Under the pieces are notes generated by a model. That model was given only the letters and a program-made list of their open reading frames with translations, was not told the DNA's origin and searched no databases. Shown piece by piece: positions 17,942 through 29,521 of a DNA stretch of 64,000 nucleotides. This DNA is from Xiphias gladius (Eukaryota; Chordata; Actinopteri; Istiophoriformes; Xiphiidae), in the NCBI RefSeq assembly GCF_016859285.1, contig NC_053406.1:10066026-10130025 (forward strand), in the 5' to 3' direction. Each line of letters begins with the position of its first letter. Position 1 is the first letter of the stretch. A program made the translations under genes and the position numbers.

Positions 17942-20900
17942 TTACATGGAGTCAAAGTCATGGTCGTTGGGCTCGATGACTTCAGGGGTCATGACCCTGC
18001 CCATGAAGAGGATGGACCCTGGAAGGAGAAGAGACAGACAGAAAGTCAGGTTGAAACACACACACACACACATATACACAGACATGCATTCCAACATTAC
18101 ACATTTATCAAAAGGTAGATATTACTAATGTAAAGCCAACAGACGCAGACATATACATAGTTATGTTTACTTGGCTACTTGATGCATGCATTTGAAGCTT
18201 CTGCATAAACATACACAACCACTGAAATACTTTGCATTTACACACACACACGCACACGCGCCACACACATACACACACAAACACACACACATACCTGTGC
18301 TTCTGTTTCTGATGACAAAGAAGAATGGGTGATCAGCCATGACCTGGGGGTACAGCACCAGAGTCCTGGTCAGGGCGATCATACCTGAGAGAGAGAAAGA
18401 GGGAGAGAGAGGGATCGTTATCATTGTTATAAGCTGACAGAGGGGGGCAGTATTTGTGAACTTGAAGTTGACTTGGCCTTATGAGAGTAGCGTAGAGTAG
18501 TGTTCATGATCAGGAAGATTATTGTGAGGAATGAAAGATTCAGTCTACCTGACCCAACGGCTCCCTCAGCCCCCTCCTCAGTCACCTCCAGGTAGGCCTT
18601 CTGCACTGCCTTCCCAATGTACAGGTCTTTACCATCTGGAAAATACACATGCAAAAACACTCAGATCATCCACTTGCCTTTGGAATATACTGCATATCAG
18701 TCAGTCTGAGAGTGAAATGACATTGTTAAGTCTAAATTGTATTTATAGCTTAAAGTACAGAGTATGCCGGTGTAAAGTATACCCACGTATTAGTAAAATC
18801 AACTTCCCAAACCAAACTGTGGGGCCACTTTTGAAAAGGGTGAATACTGAACAATAATTTCCCCATTGATTGAAAGCCTTTTAAAATACCCTCTCTTATC
18901 TACCTACGTGCCAGAATAGACCATGTCCTCTGATTACACGTTGAGCTGAGGATGTTTTAGCTAGTACAAGATGTGCTGAAGTCCAGTACAGCCTGCAGAC
19001 TGTATTTGACAATATAAAACCACTGTAGCTCCACCTGATCAGTCAGAAAAAGCTCTGTTGTGTTGGACTGTGTTGTTAATGAACATGATGTTCTCCATAA
19101 GGCTAGAGCATCTGAAGCTACTCATATAGTTAATTTTTACATCGCTTACCTTTACCATAATTTTATTTTATATCTTGGTTTTTAAATTTTAGTTATATAT
19201 GTGTAATCTTTCACTGAGATCAGTTTTTTAGCTTTAAAAGGAAATTAGCCTAACATATATATGTCTCTCTATGTCTCTGGCTCTATACATATACTGTATA
19301 TCTGTCTCTCTCTCTCTGGATCTATTTTTACTTGATTATGTGACAGCTCTGACCTGCCCACCTGGTGCCAGTTACCTTGGTTACCTTAGAAAGTACCAGA
19401 GGCTACTTCAGTTCAGCCAAAAAGAAGAAATACTGATGATACTTCTCATGCTAAACCATTCGAGGAGTTTATTCCTCTTACCATTTGTGTCTATATTTAT
19501 GTGCTTTATACAATAATGTATTGGTATGTGTGGTTTTCCATAGGCTGAGTGTTACCTGTCATGGCGGAGAGATCAGCATTATTGGTGAAGATGTTCTTTA
19601 TTCCCAGCTCCTTCAGAGTGCTCCTAAGGTCAATCTTCTGCTCCACTTTGAACCTGAAAAGTGCAGTTTAAGAAGGTCAATAGTCACATGTTTATGTCGT
19701 GTAATTAGCTTTATGTTTATTTTGCATGCAAATGTAGGCTACAGTGGTTGGACATCTGCCTCTGTGTGTCGAAGTCACCACTATATAGGAAGATTAACAG
19801 TTACACCAACCTTATGTTTTAGGTAAGGTAAGGCAAAAACCAACTGTTTACCATAGCCAGAAATATCCATTTCAGGGTCCATCACTGTGTGTTGTTAATT
19901 AAAATTTTAACATTCCTACTATATAAGAGCTAGCCAAATGTAACTTACATAATGTCTTATTAATATATTTCCATTGTAGGTGCAAGTGATTTAACTGCCT
20001 AAACAGTCACTCTGTCTTAAATATTTGTGGTTGAGTTGGAGTAAGCTGGAGTTGATGAGTGTTTGTGTTCTTGTATTCAAGTATGAATGTCTCTGTATGT
20101 ATGTTTTTGTGTATGCCATCTCTCACCTAGGCAGGTAGACTTCCACCTTCTGCCGTTTAACATTGTTAGCCCACTCCTCCAGCAGCGGCGCTTTGATGAT
20201 GGGCTCCAGGGAAGCCAGCGGCACCTCCTGTCGAGGCAGAACGATCATCATGGACATGTCCTCTCCTTCATAGGGCATCTCCAATACCTGGTACACACCA
20301 CCAGCTTCCTGGGAGCCATCACTGAACTCACCTATTAAGGGAGACATATATATAAGCATATTTGGTCATTGTGTGTGTGTGATATATATACACACACACA
20401 CACATATATACATATATATATATACACACACACATACACACACATACACACATATACATACACATATACATACATACATACATACATACATAGACATGCA
20501 CATACATATATGCATATACACATACACATGCATATATATACACATATATACACATATATATATAAAATGGCAGATGCAGACATGGGTAAGAGCTGGTATC
20601 TTGTTACAGATACACTACAGATACACTACAGACACTACAAAAGACTAAGAAGTGATATCTTCATAGCCTTGAGGCAGATTGTTAACAAACTCGTACCTTG
20701 TATCTAATTAATCAAAACCCTTGGATAAAAATTCTAATCAAAACAAGGCAATAAATATTTACTTGCATTAGGTGAGACAATATTTCTTAGTCAGTATAAG
20801 ATAATCCTTTTATACTCAAAACAAGTCCAACTAGATTTTAAATCTAAATGTAAGATTATCCTACTTACTAAGGTTTACATACATACATACATACATACAC

Positions 20901-23900
20901 ATATACACATATACATACATACATACACACATATATAGCCTTGAGGCAGATCTTTAAATAACTCGTCCCTTGTATCTACTCAAACAAAACCCTTGGATAA
21001 AAATTCTAATCAAAACAAGGCAATAAATATTTACTTGCATTAGGTGACACAGTATTTCTTAGTCAGTATAAGATAAACCTTTTATACTCAAAACAAGTCC
21101 AACTACATTTTAATTCTAAATATAAGATTATCCTTCTTACTAAGGTTTTTGCAGCGCGAGATGAAGATTATAGAGCAATTAACACTGCCAGATTTTATCC
21201 CACTCTTTACAGAGGATTTTTCTATTGAAGCTGGTTAAAAAGGAAAATTATAGCAAAAAGGCTGATCATCCTTCATTAATTTAGCATTCTTTGTAGGGGG
21301 TTGCTGATGCAGAGTGAGGCATCATTGCTGCAGAGAATGGGGTGTGGTGTCCTAAATCATTTTACTTAACCAGTATGATTGTGTTTCAAAATGCAAATGC
21401 AAACGCAGCTTTCTCACCAAGGACCTGTCCCTGTTTTGCCGCTCTCAAGCACACACGTCCACAAATGCGCACACTATGGTCACCACACACCACCTCACAC
21501 ATTCCCAGATTTCCTTAATCTTCGGTGTGTGAGGATGAGTATGTGTGCACCCTGTGAACGTAATGTAGGTGTATGCAACTGTGTAATCTCACGACACACA
21601 TACAGAATGCTGCCATAAAAATCCCTCAAATGCACCAACTTTAGTAGCAGTGCAGTAAGAACATGATGTAATCGCCTTTGGCAGTACATCAGACAAAAAC
21701 TGACTAGATGCAAAAAGACAGACTAGAATCATTCATTCAGATCAGTATTATAGCCAACCTGCAGGACTCCGTACAAACTGTTTTGCACCTTACAATGCTG
21801 GCAAAACACCAAATACACCAATATCTGACACACACAGTACAGCCAACTTAGAACAGCTAGGTTATGATGTAGATAAAATATCCTTAAAATTATGTAAAGG
21901 TATAGAAAACCTAATGCACTGTTTTAGACAATAAACCCAGACATTAGTGCCTAAGTAGATGTAGCTACATAACAATAAACTCAAAACATCACATTTACCA
22001 GGACTGGACACAAAAAATGATGAAAAATGAATTTCAGCAAATAGAGCACATATACATTTATTGCCATAACAATTAATCAATTTGTTGATTGACAGATGAT
22101 TCACAATTTTAATAATTAATTAATTAATTAAAGTCATTTATTAAGCTAAAATACAGAAATACATATGGTTCCAGCCTCTGAAATGTGGACATTTCCTACT
22201 CTTCCCTGTGTTATATCATTGTAAATCAAAAATCTTTGGGTTTGGGACTGTTAGTCGAACAAAGCAAGCAATTTAAACATGTCATCTTGGGCTCCGGGAT
22301 TTTTGGTGATTATATAACAATTAATCAACTGATCCAAAAAATAATTGACAGGTTAATCAGTTGAGATAATAGCTATTACATGCAGCCCTACATTCAAAAA
22401 AGTATTATTTTATTGGTTCAGTAATTTGACCTCTTGAGAGGTTTTTTCCTTCCATTGAAACAAAAAAATGTTTACTGTGCTGTGCATGCTGTTTGTGAAA
22501 CGACTTTACTACCCTAAAATTACTCCAAAAGTTTGATAGTCAGTATAAGAGCTGACAAAAATGACATCTTATAATACAATTAGAAACACACATTGATAAA
22601 ACATCGCCCAGAATCCGGAAATTAAGGAAAAGGAAAGGTATGTGAAGGGGAGAAAAAAATTAATGAAATACAAAATCAGCGGAAAGAGAAGTGCTGTTTG
22701 TCCTACCAGCTGTAAGAGTAGATGTAGCAAAAGCTAATACAGTACTACATGATTTAACATAGACTGTCATGGTACCACTAATATTGTATGTCATTAACAA
22801 AATAGTCTTCAAAACACACTGCTAAATCAAACAGACATACAAAAAGAGATTGTGCTTGTGAAGAGAATTTAAGCAGCAGAGGCAAAAGAGGAGCCTTTCC
22901 TGGGAATAACGCTCCAAATATGAATATTTTAGATCTAAGATTAACATTTTAAATAACCCCAGGAAATATGAGCTGAAATTCAAGGGCTCCAGAAAAGGGG
23001 GCAACATGTACAATTCTTACACACGCACACACGCACGCACGCACACACACAGACAACACAGCTCATCCTTACCGTAGTAGAAGTCTCCCTGTTGGTACAT
23101 CATGAGCGTCTGGACTTCAGAGCCGTCGTCTTTGCTGAAGGAGAAGGTTCTGGTGTTCTCTGGCCTGAACTGGTTTTTCCAGGAGCCTCTGAAGTAGATG
23201 GCGTTCACCAGGGTCAGGCGGGTCACACTGCTGAAGTCCTTGGCTGATAGCAGTTCACGGATCTTACCTGGAAGAAGAGATTTGTGTGGTGTTTTAGGAT
23301 CAACCTTAGTTTTCATTAGCCTATGAACGACACCTGCTGTGATGCAGCTTTTGAAGTTGTACACGAGGATAAGGATAGAGATTTGTGCAACTGAGTGTTT
23401 GAAATGTATCCAGCAAGTTTTGTTTTTGTACAAGATGATGACGATGTTGCATGCCACTTTGCACTATGCAGGGATGGTAGTAGTTTTGCATTCATAATAT
23501 CGCCCTCCTTTACTTTGCTGCCTTCATCTGTATCTTTCCCTTTTTTCAAACACCCTCTCTAACTTACTCTCAGTATGATTTTCCACCCAGCTGTTGATCT
23601 GCTCGGCCACAGCTGCTGATTCGCTGAAGTCTACAGTCTCCACTTCGGCCCGGAAATACTTCTTCATCAGGTGCAGGAACTCAGGGTTGAAGGTGACGCC
23701 TTCCTGCAGGAAGAGGCTGTTGGCAAACCGGACCACGTAATGGGCGTCATCGTCTGACAAAGCCGCCGTCAGGTTCTGGAGCAAGGAGAACTCCACACCT
23801 GGAGAACAGAGGGAGACACAGACATTCACCCTGGTTGTGGATGCATAATCAGTACAGTGCAGTGCTGTGAAAAAAATTTGTACATCACCTTTGCATTGGT

Positions 23901-25228
23901 ACAATGTGGCTTTAAAATGTAATTACTGTAAGAACCATACATTTTCTTCTTGTTATAGCAATAGAAAATATAATTTTATTAATTCAAAATACAAATAAAT
24001 GAGAAACACGCCACATAAGTGAGTAAATATGCCCCTTTTTGTATTGGAGCGTAACTACATCATTCACAAATATTTGATCCACCTACATCTTGCTGCTCCG
24101 ATCTCATGGTCAAATTGCACAAATTGGAATCAAAGGGGTATTTAACATGCATTTATCTTTTTTTTCAAGTGTCCTATACTATTCACATTTTACAAAAGCA
24201 TCTATCTCATGTCATCCAGATTTTTGAATTTAATGTATTTACCTTGTAAAATTCCAGAAGGCATCACAAAAAAACAATACCTTAATAATAACTATATCTC
24301 TTAAAATGGAAATGATACTTGGCTTTTCACTGCTTGGGCATATACGCTACCAAATTTAAAACAGGGATTAGGCATGTTTGTGTGTAAGTTCTATGAGGTT
24401 TGTTGTTAAGATCAGCTCATATAATGATATTACATTACTCTTGCAATTTATTGTTGCACTTACTAATAGATGGGTTACTCACAAGGGGATCATTAAAAAC
24501 CGAAACTTTAGACTTTTTGTCGCTACAATGGATCAAGCTCCAAAAATGCTGTATCCAACATTTCCCATAAAGCAATAGGAAAGCATCTATCATTACACAG
24601 ACACCCCATCGTAAGTGTCAGCGTAATTCAAACTCCATACTTCTAGTTTGAAATGCAGGCTTTCCGCAGCAAATTTCATGTCCGAGCCAAGACATCCCTG
24701 ACGACAAGTTCAAGGTTGTTTTTTCAAAATTTAGAAAGCTCACTCCAGAACTACAAAAGACATATACATGTGTTTTCACAGGCTGAGTAGTGCTCTCCGT
24801 GGTGACTAAACTGAAATTCACATGTAAAATGGGTGGATTGCCCCTTTAATTAAATGTGTATTAATTTTATAAAAAATGCACTTTCAATCTGGATCCAGCT
24901 TTTCTTCCTCCACCCATCACTGACCATGATGCTAGTGTTTATGAATATGTGTCTCACCTGGCAGCAGGTGGCTGAATCCTACAGCCTGTCGTATCTCCTC
25001 CAGCGAAGCTCCTCTGGCCCCCAGCTCCACCATGCCCAGGGCCACAGCCACACTAAGCGGGGAAAAAATGATGTTGTCCTGACCCCCAGCCGCCTGAAGC
25101 TGGTGGTACAGTCTGACCGAGAACTCTGATGTAGTGTCCTCCGGAATGTCCGCCGCCCGGCAACCGTAGCCCGGCAACAGGATGGAGAGGAGGAGGAGGA
25201 GTGGAGACAAAATGTCCAGGATCAACAT
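17942..25228 (-). CDS. serpini1: neuroserpin (serpin family I member 1)
   Basis: Eight coding exons, all phase-matched: 25228-24958, 23798-23568, 23267-23073, 20331-20127, 19653-19556, 18635-18549, 18384-18295 and 18018-17942 (stop TAA). Total 417 residues; human is about 410. Residues 1-24 are a signal peptide ([11 protein letters not shown] core). Diagnostic stretches include [46 protein letters not shown] and [11 protein letters not shown], closely matching neuroserpin. The reactive loop starts [12 protein letters not shown] and the predicted scissile bond is Arg369-Thr370 (ALTR-TLVL). Gln345 replaces the usual shutter His. The C-terminus is HDFDSM rather than the human HDFEEL. NHT, NLT and NRS sequons are present. 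Family role: secreted inhibitor of tissue-type plasminogen activator in the nervous system and endocrine tissue. The ATG is chosen because a signal peptide follows directly and an acceptor lies 21 bases upstream (exon begins at 25249). Confidence 0.97.
18241..18292. repeat. (CA)n-rich tract beside the donor of serpini1 reactive-loop exon
   Basis: On the transcribed (minus) strand this reads as a GU-rich run beginning almost at the 5' splice site (18294-18293) of the exon encoding the reactive-site Arg. Confidence 0.85.
20348..20565. repeat. compound TG/TA/CA/ATAC simple repeat
   Basis: About 200 bases of alternating purine-pyrimidine repeats (TG, TA, CA, ATAC), sited within 20 bases of the acceptor side of serpini1 coding exon 4 (20331). 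Locally self-complementary. Confidence 0.9.
20663..20876. repeat. 214-bp direct repeat, copy 1
   Basis: Starts ATAGCCTTGAGGCAGAT and ends ACTAAGGTTT. A second copy of the same length lies 272 bases downstream. Inside each copy an imperfect inverted repeat (CTTAGTCAGTATAAGATAAT against AAGATTATCCTACTTACTAA) suggests a non-autonomous DNA-transposon fragment. Confidence 0.9.
20935..21148. repeat. 214-bp direct repeat, copy 2
   Basis: Second copy of the unit at 20663-20876, differing by scattered substitutions, with an (ATAC)n spacer between the copies. It lies in the 2.7-kb serpini1 intron between coding exons 3 and 4. Confidence 0.9.
22060..22395. repeat. dispersed AT-rich repeat with ATTAATC motifs
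   Basis: Repeated ATTAATCA / TTGATT motifs and a right end GCAGCCCTAC resemble a very common fish interspersed repeat ending in 'gcagccct'. Family and borders are uncertain. Confidence 0.4.
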
Positions 25229-25249
25229 TGCAGCACAGACCACAGAAAG

Positions 25250-25745
25250 CTGAGCAAAAAGAGGGGTGGATGGAGAAAAAAAGAAGAGAAAGATAGTGAG
25301 ATAGACAGGGGAGAAGAGGGGATAGAAAAAAAGGGGAGAAAAGAGGTTGGGAAGTGAATGAAGCAAAGAGGGAGGAAAAATATGTTTGGAGGAAAGGCAG
25401 AAAGATGGATGGATGGGGAGAAAGGGTTAAGGAACAGGAAATGAGTGATTGGAGAGACGAAAAGGGGGTGGAGAGGCAGAAAGGTGTGGAAGGAAGGAAG
25501 GAAGAAGTGATGAGGATGGAGGGAGGACAAGATGAAGGAGAAGAATTGGATGGAGCCAAAAGTAGAAAGAGGAGGGAGGGAGAGAGGAAGCGAGAGAGAT
25601 AAAGGTAGAGAAGTTTATTGTATAAGGGGAAAAAAAGATGAAGGACAAGAGGATTTTGGAAAGGAGAGAGAAAAAGATTAAAGTAGATAGAGCAGGGATG
25701 CGGGATGACAAAAAGACAGCAGAGGGCCAGAGAGAGACCGAAAAG
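25250..25745. repeat. about 500-bp polypurine / polypyrimidine tract
   Basis: The plus strand is overwhelmingly A and G (GGAAGGAAGG, GAGAGAGG and similar) for about 0.5 kb. On the transcribed strand this forms a very long pyrimidine tract directly in front of the serpini1 exon 2 acceptor. Confidence 0.85.
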
Positions 25746-26202
25746 ATCTGTCAGTCAATCATTCTGCAAAAAAAGGAATCCACTGATACAAAGAAATAGC
25801 TAGTAACAATTTCTACTTTTTAGTAGAAGTTAACCTATAAATGCAAGGACTCTATTTTTCATAAAGACGCTGTCAAATACTAGAAAACTGCTGAAATAGT
25901 GCTCTAAAACAAAAGAGTGGGGAGATTTAATAGAAAAAAAGCTACAGATTCAAATGAATTTCGATGTATTGGCACAAGGAAATAGAAGGTGAAAACTCAC
26001 ACATGAATATACAAAACCTAAGGGGTTTGCAGAAATAACAAACAGAATGACAGACATGAATGAATGTGCAGTAACTACAACTGTGCTGCTGACTACAGTC
26101 AGTATTGCTGTTCAGAGCGCATCTGCTAAATGAGCTCATACATATTTCATGGCCATTCTTATCTTGAGTTAAATGAGCTTCTTTCCTTCAATAGCTGCTT
26201 GC

Positions 26203-26239
<37 letters not shown>

Positions 26240-27983
26240 TTGAGCCTTTGTATATGAATGGACGAGTTTCTGTCTGTCGGTACAGAATAACTGATTACAA
26301 AGAGGCCTTTACCTCCCCCTATCCTCCATCCTTCCCCTCATCTTTCCATGCCTTCACACTGCGCGCCCTCTTTTCCATCTCCCTCTCGTCCATATGTTAC
26401 CTATGTTCACCAAACTCTCCACTTTCCTTTAACCCCCTTCTTTATACCTTTTAAAAAGGACTAGGAATTTACACACACCCTGCACCATCGCTCTGGTACT
26501 GTTGTTGCCAGGCAACATTGTTTTCTGCTGCCCAAACAGAACCAGAGAGTCAATGATATATAGAATAAAGATAGAGCAAGATGTTCGGAGATAGATTGAT
26601 ATAGAGTGAGATAATACACAGACATTTGTTTTGTTGTGTCTCTCTGCTGTGCTGTTGTCCTCATACAGGTTGTATAATGGATTCAATTAGCAGTCCCACG
26701 CAGGGCTGGAATCTGCTGGCTGCTACTGTATGTGTGAGACGGCAGGTGACTGTGGAGTCAACAATGTCAACAATGGGCAGCAGCCAGAAAATTAGTGCCC
26801 CATCCTGTTGTTTACTGCCCTTTCCACTGCTTTGCTGTGGCAGGTGACAGCAACAAACAATTTACATTCCCAAAATAAACCAGCTCAACTCTGGGGAATG
26901 CATGATTTAAAAATCTGTTCTATTTTTCTTATTTTCAACAAATCCCACGAAAAGACTGTGACCAACAATGAACTGATCCTACTAATAACAAGTGTTGTCT
27001 GTGTATCCAAAGACGGATATGGCTTATCCCTCTATGCTACAGACCTCCATTGTCGTCCAAAAACTATTAAAAACACATAAATGAACCACATTGTTGTGAT
27101 GGCAACATTATGTTCCTTCATCACTATGAACATGGCCACTATTTTGACTTAATCTCCCATACCCTGTTCAACTGTTGTTAATACTCACCACACCACCAAA
27201 GCTGCAGCTGCAAAAAGCCTTCAGCAAAGACACCGTTTAGTCTTGTTTGAGTAATATTTGCTTAAAAGTACAGTGCACAGCTGTTTTAGGAAATTGTTTA
27301 GCCTGAAAATATTGAAAAGTTTATATGATATGTATATATATGATATATATGATATGATATTTGATGAACAATATGATACGTCTATATAAGTTTATATGAA
27401 TGACCTGAAGATTTACGTATTCAGTAGGAAACGAATGGGCTTGGTGCTGAGTTCGAAACAGGGTAGGGAGGTCAGACAGCATTGAGAGACGGACACGGTG
27501 TAGGTTTTAGTCTTGAAGGAATTGCAAAAAATATAGATTATCGCCTGCCTTATCCTTAAAGCGATACTTCATGACTGAATTGGCAGAGTGCATTTTACAA
27601 TGAACTGCAGTTACTTTACAAGCTTTTAAATATGATTCCTCATTCTCTTGCAAACCACACATAACCACACGTCACTTCCACTTTATGCCCCTCTGACACT
27701 GACAGTCGAGATCTCATCATGTTTGTTCTCCATCCTTAAGTATTCTGACAAATTGCTTTTGACAAGCTTAGCATTAACCCGACTGCCTGCTGGATTTGCA
27801 TCTGCTTGAGTCACCGAATGGACATTGCTTTGAGGTTACAAGTTTTCCTCACATTGAATGGAGTCGCACGGCACTTGAACATTGTTGCAAGTACCTGACA
27901 TATTACCTCGTGATCGGATCTCCGATTTGTTGAGTTTTGCATTGTCTTGGTACAATCTGACCACATAGTCAATGAGATATAAT

Positions 27984-28001
27984 GATAATAATAATAATAA
28001 C

Positions 28002-28059
<58 letters not shown>
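27984..28059. repeat. (AAT)n trinucleotide microsatellite
   Basis: Uninterrupted ATA/AAT repeat apart from one C, about 76 bases. Confidence 0.97.
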
Positions 28060-29414
28060 GGAAGAAATATTGTAATATATTTAATCTGATCAAAGCTTAA
28101 GTAAGATTTCAGTCATTCAGTAGCATCAAGTTGGCAGGCACAGAAGACCAAGACCAAATTGAACAATACCTTGTTGCCTTAATGATGAACAACTTTAAAT
28201 AGATTTAAACAGAAAAATCAAATGACACCCGAGGGCACAAACCTGATGTATTGCTATTAATACACCATTAGTCACGTGTTCACCTGCTCTCACATGTCGT
28301 GCTGTGAGTCAGATATTCCAGAGAGAGTGTGAGAGAGGTCCAGAGGGAGTACGAAAGGCTGAGGGAAAGGAGGGGGCAGCTGGCAGAGATGTAAATGGGG
28401 GTAATGTTCCTGACCTTCTGAGCTGTGGGAGCTGAACTTTTCTGAGAAAGACGGCCCCGTTTTCTGTACGGAAACACCCAGCCATGCAGTTAAGCCTGGG
28501 AAAGTAGTGTGGCGCATCACTGTGTGTGTACCTGCGTGTGTCTGTGTGCAAGTGTGCGTGTGTGAGTGGATAATAACACAATGGGTGGCTGGCTTTTACT
28601 TGTAACGGTGACACCATTCTGACCTTTTGAGTTTTTGCACGCTGTCTGCAAACAAATCCCACACTTTGCCAGTTTGGCCATTGATGACTATGAGCTCCAC
28701 TTTGGCCCCGAACTATTCAGGAGGATTTCCCAGCATGTGACCCAGGTAAGCAGGGAAACCCAACACCGGGCTATAAAATGTTCTCTCGTGACTAAAAGAG
28801 CCGAAATTATCAGAAAATCTCTCATTGTTTACGTTGCAAGAGTTTAATCCTGACAACTTGATTAATTCCATGCAATTAAACTCACTGGCCTTTAAAAGCA
28901 GCCTTTAATCTCTCTGTGTAATCCTAATTCTCAGACAGAACAGATCAGCAGCTGACATTTTCAACAATTAAAATGTGACGTCACCCAAATCCACCGCACG
29001 TTTGTTAATCCTCACTGCCATTTAAACCCAACATCTTGAGACGGCATGCTTCGGAGGCCATGGGAATTTATTAAGCATGAGCGTCCTCATTCATGGTTCA
29101 AATCCACAGGTACACACACACACACACACACACACACATGCACACTTTGAAGTACACTTTTCCACATACACTTCCAAACCAATGTTACCAAGGCAACTGC
29201 AAGTGATGGACATTTTTCATTTTGCCTAGCTGACAGAAAGAATTTTTACCCTTAAAAGATATCTTCCTCCTTCCATATAGGCAGATAAACTCTCTTTCCT
29301 TCTTTCACACACCACTCAGCATTTTCTGTGTCACATAACCCCTCTCTTTGAAAGAACTCTTCACAACAGCTCCAGTTCTGTCACTTAATGCACTCTCAGA
29401 CATTGTCTTCTACA

Positions 29415-29521
<107 letters not shown>

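Noticed and set aside
25053-25602. Long Ser/Pro/Phe-rich and Glu/Lys/Arg-rich frames on both strands
   Set aside because: These are low-complexity translations of the polypurine/polypyrimidine tract and the serpini1 exon 2 in the wrong frame.
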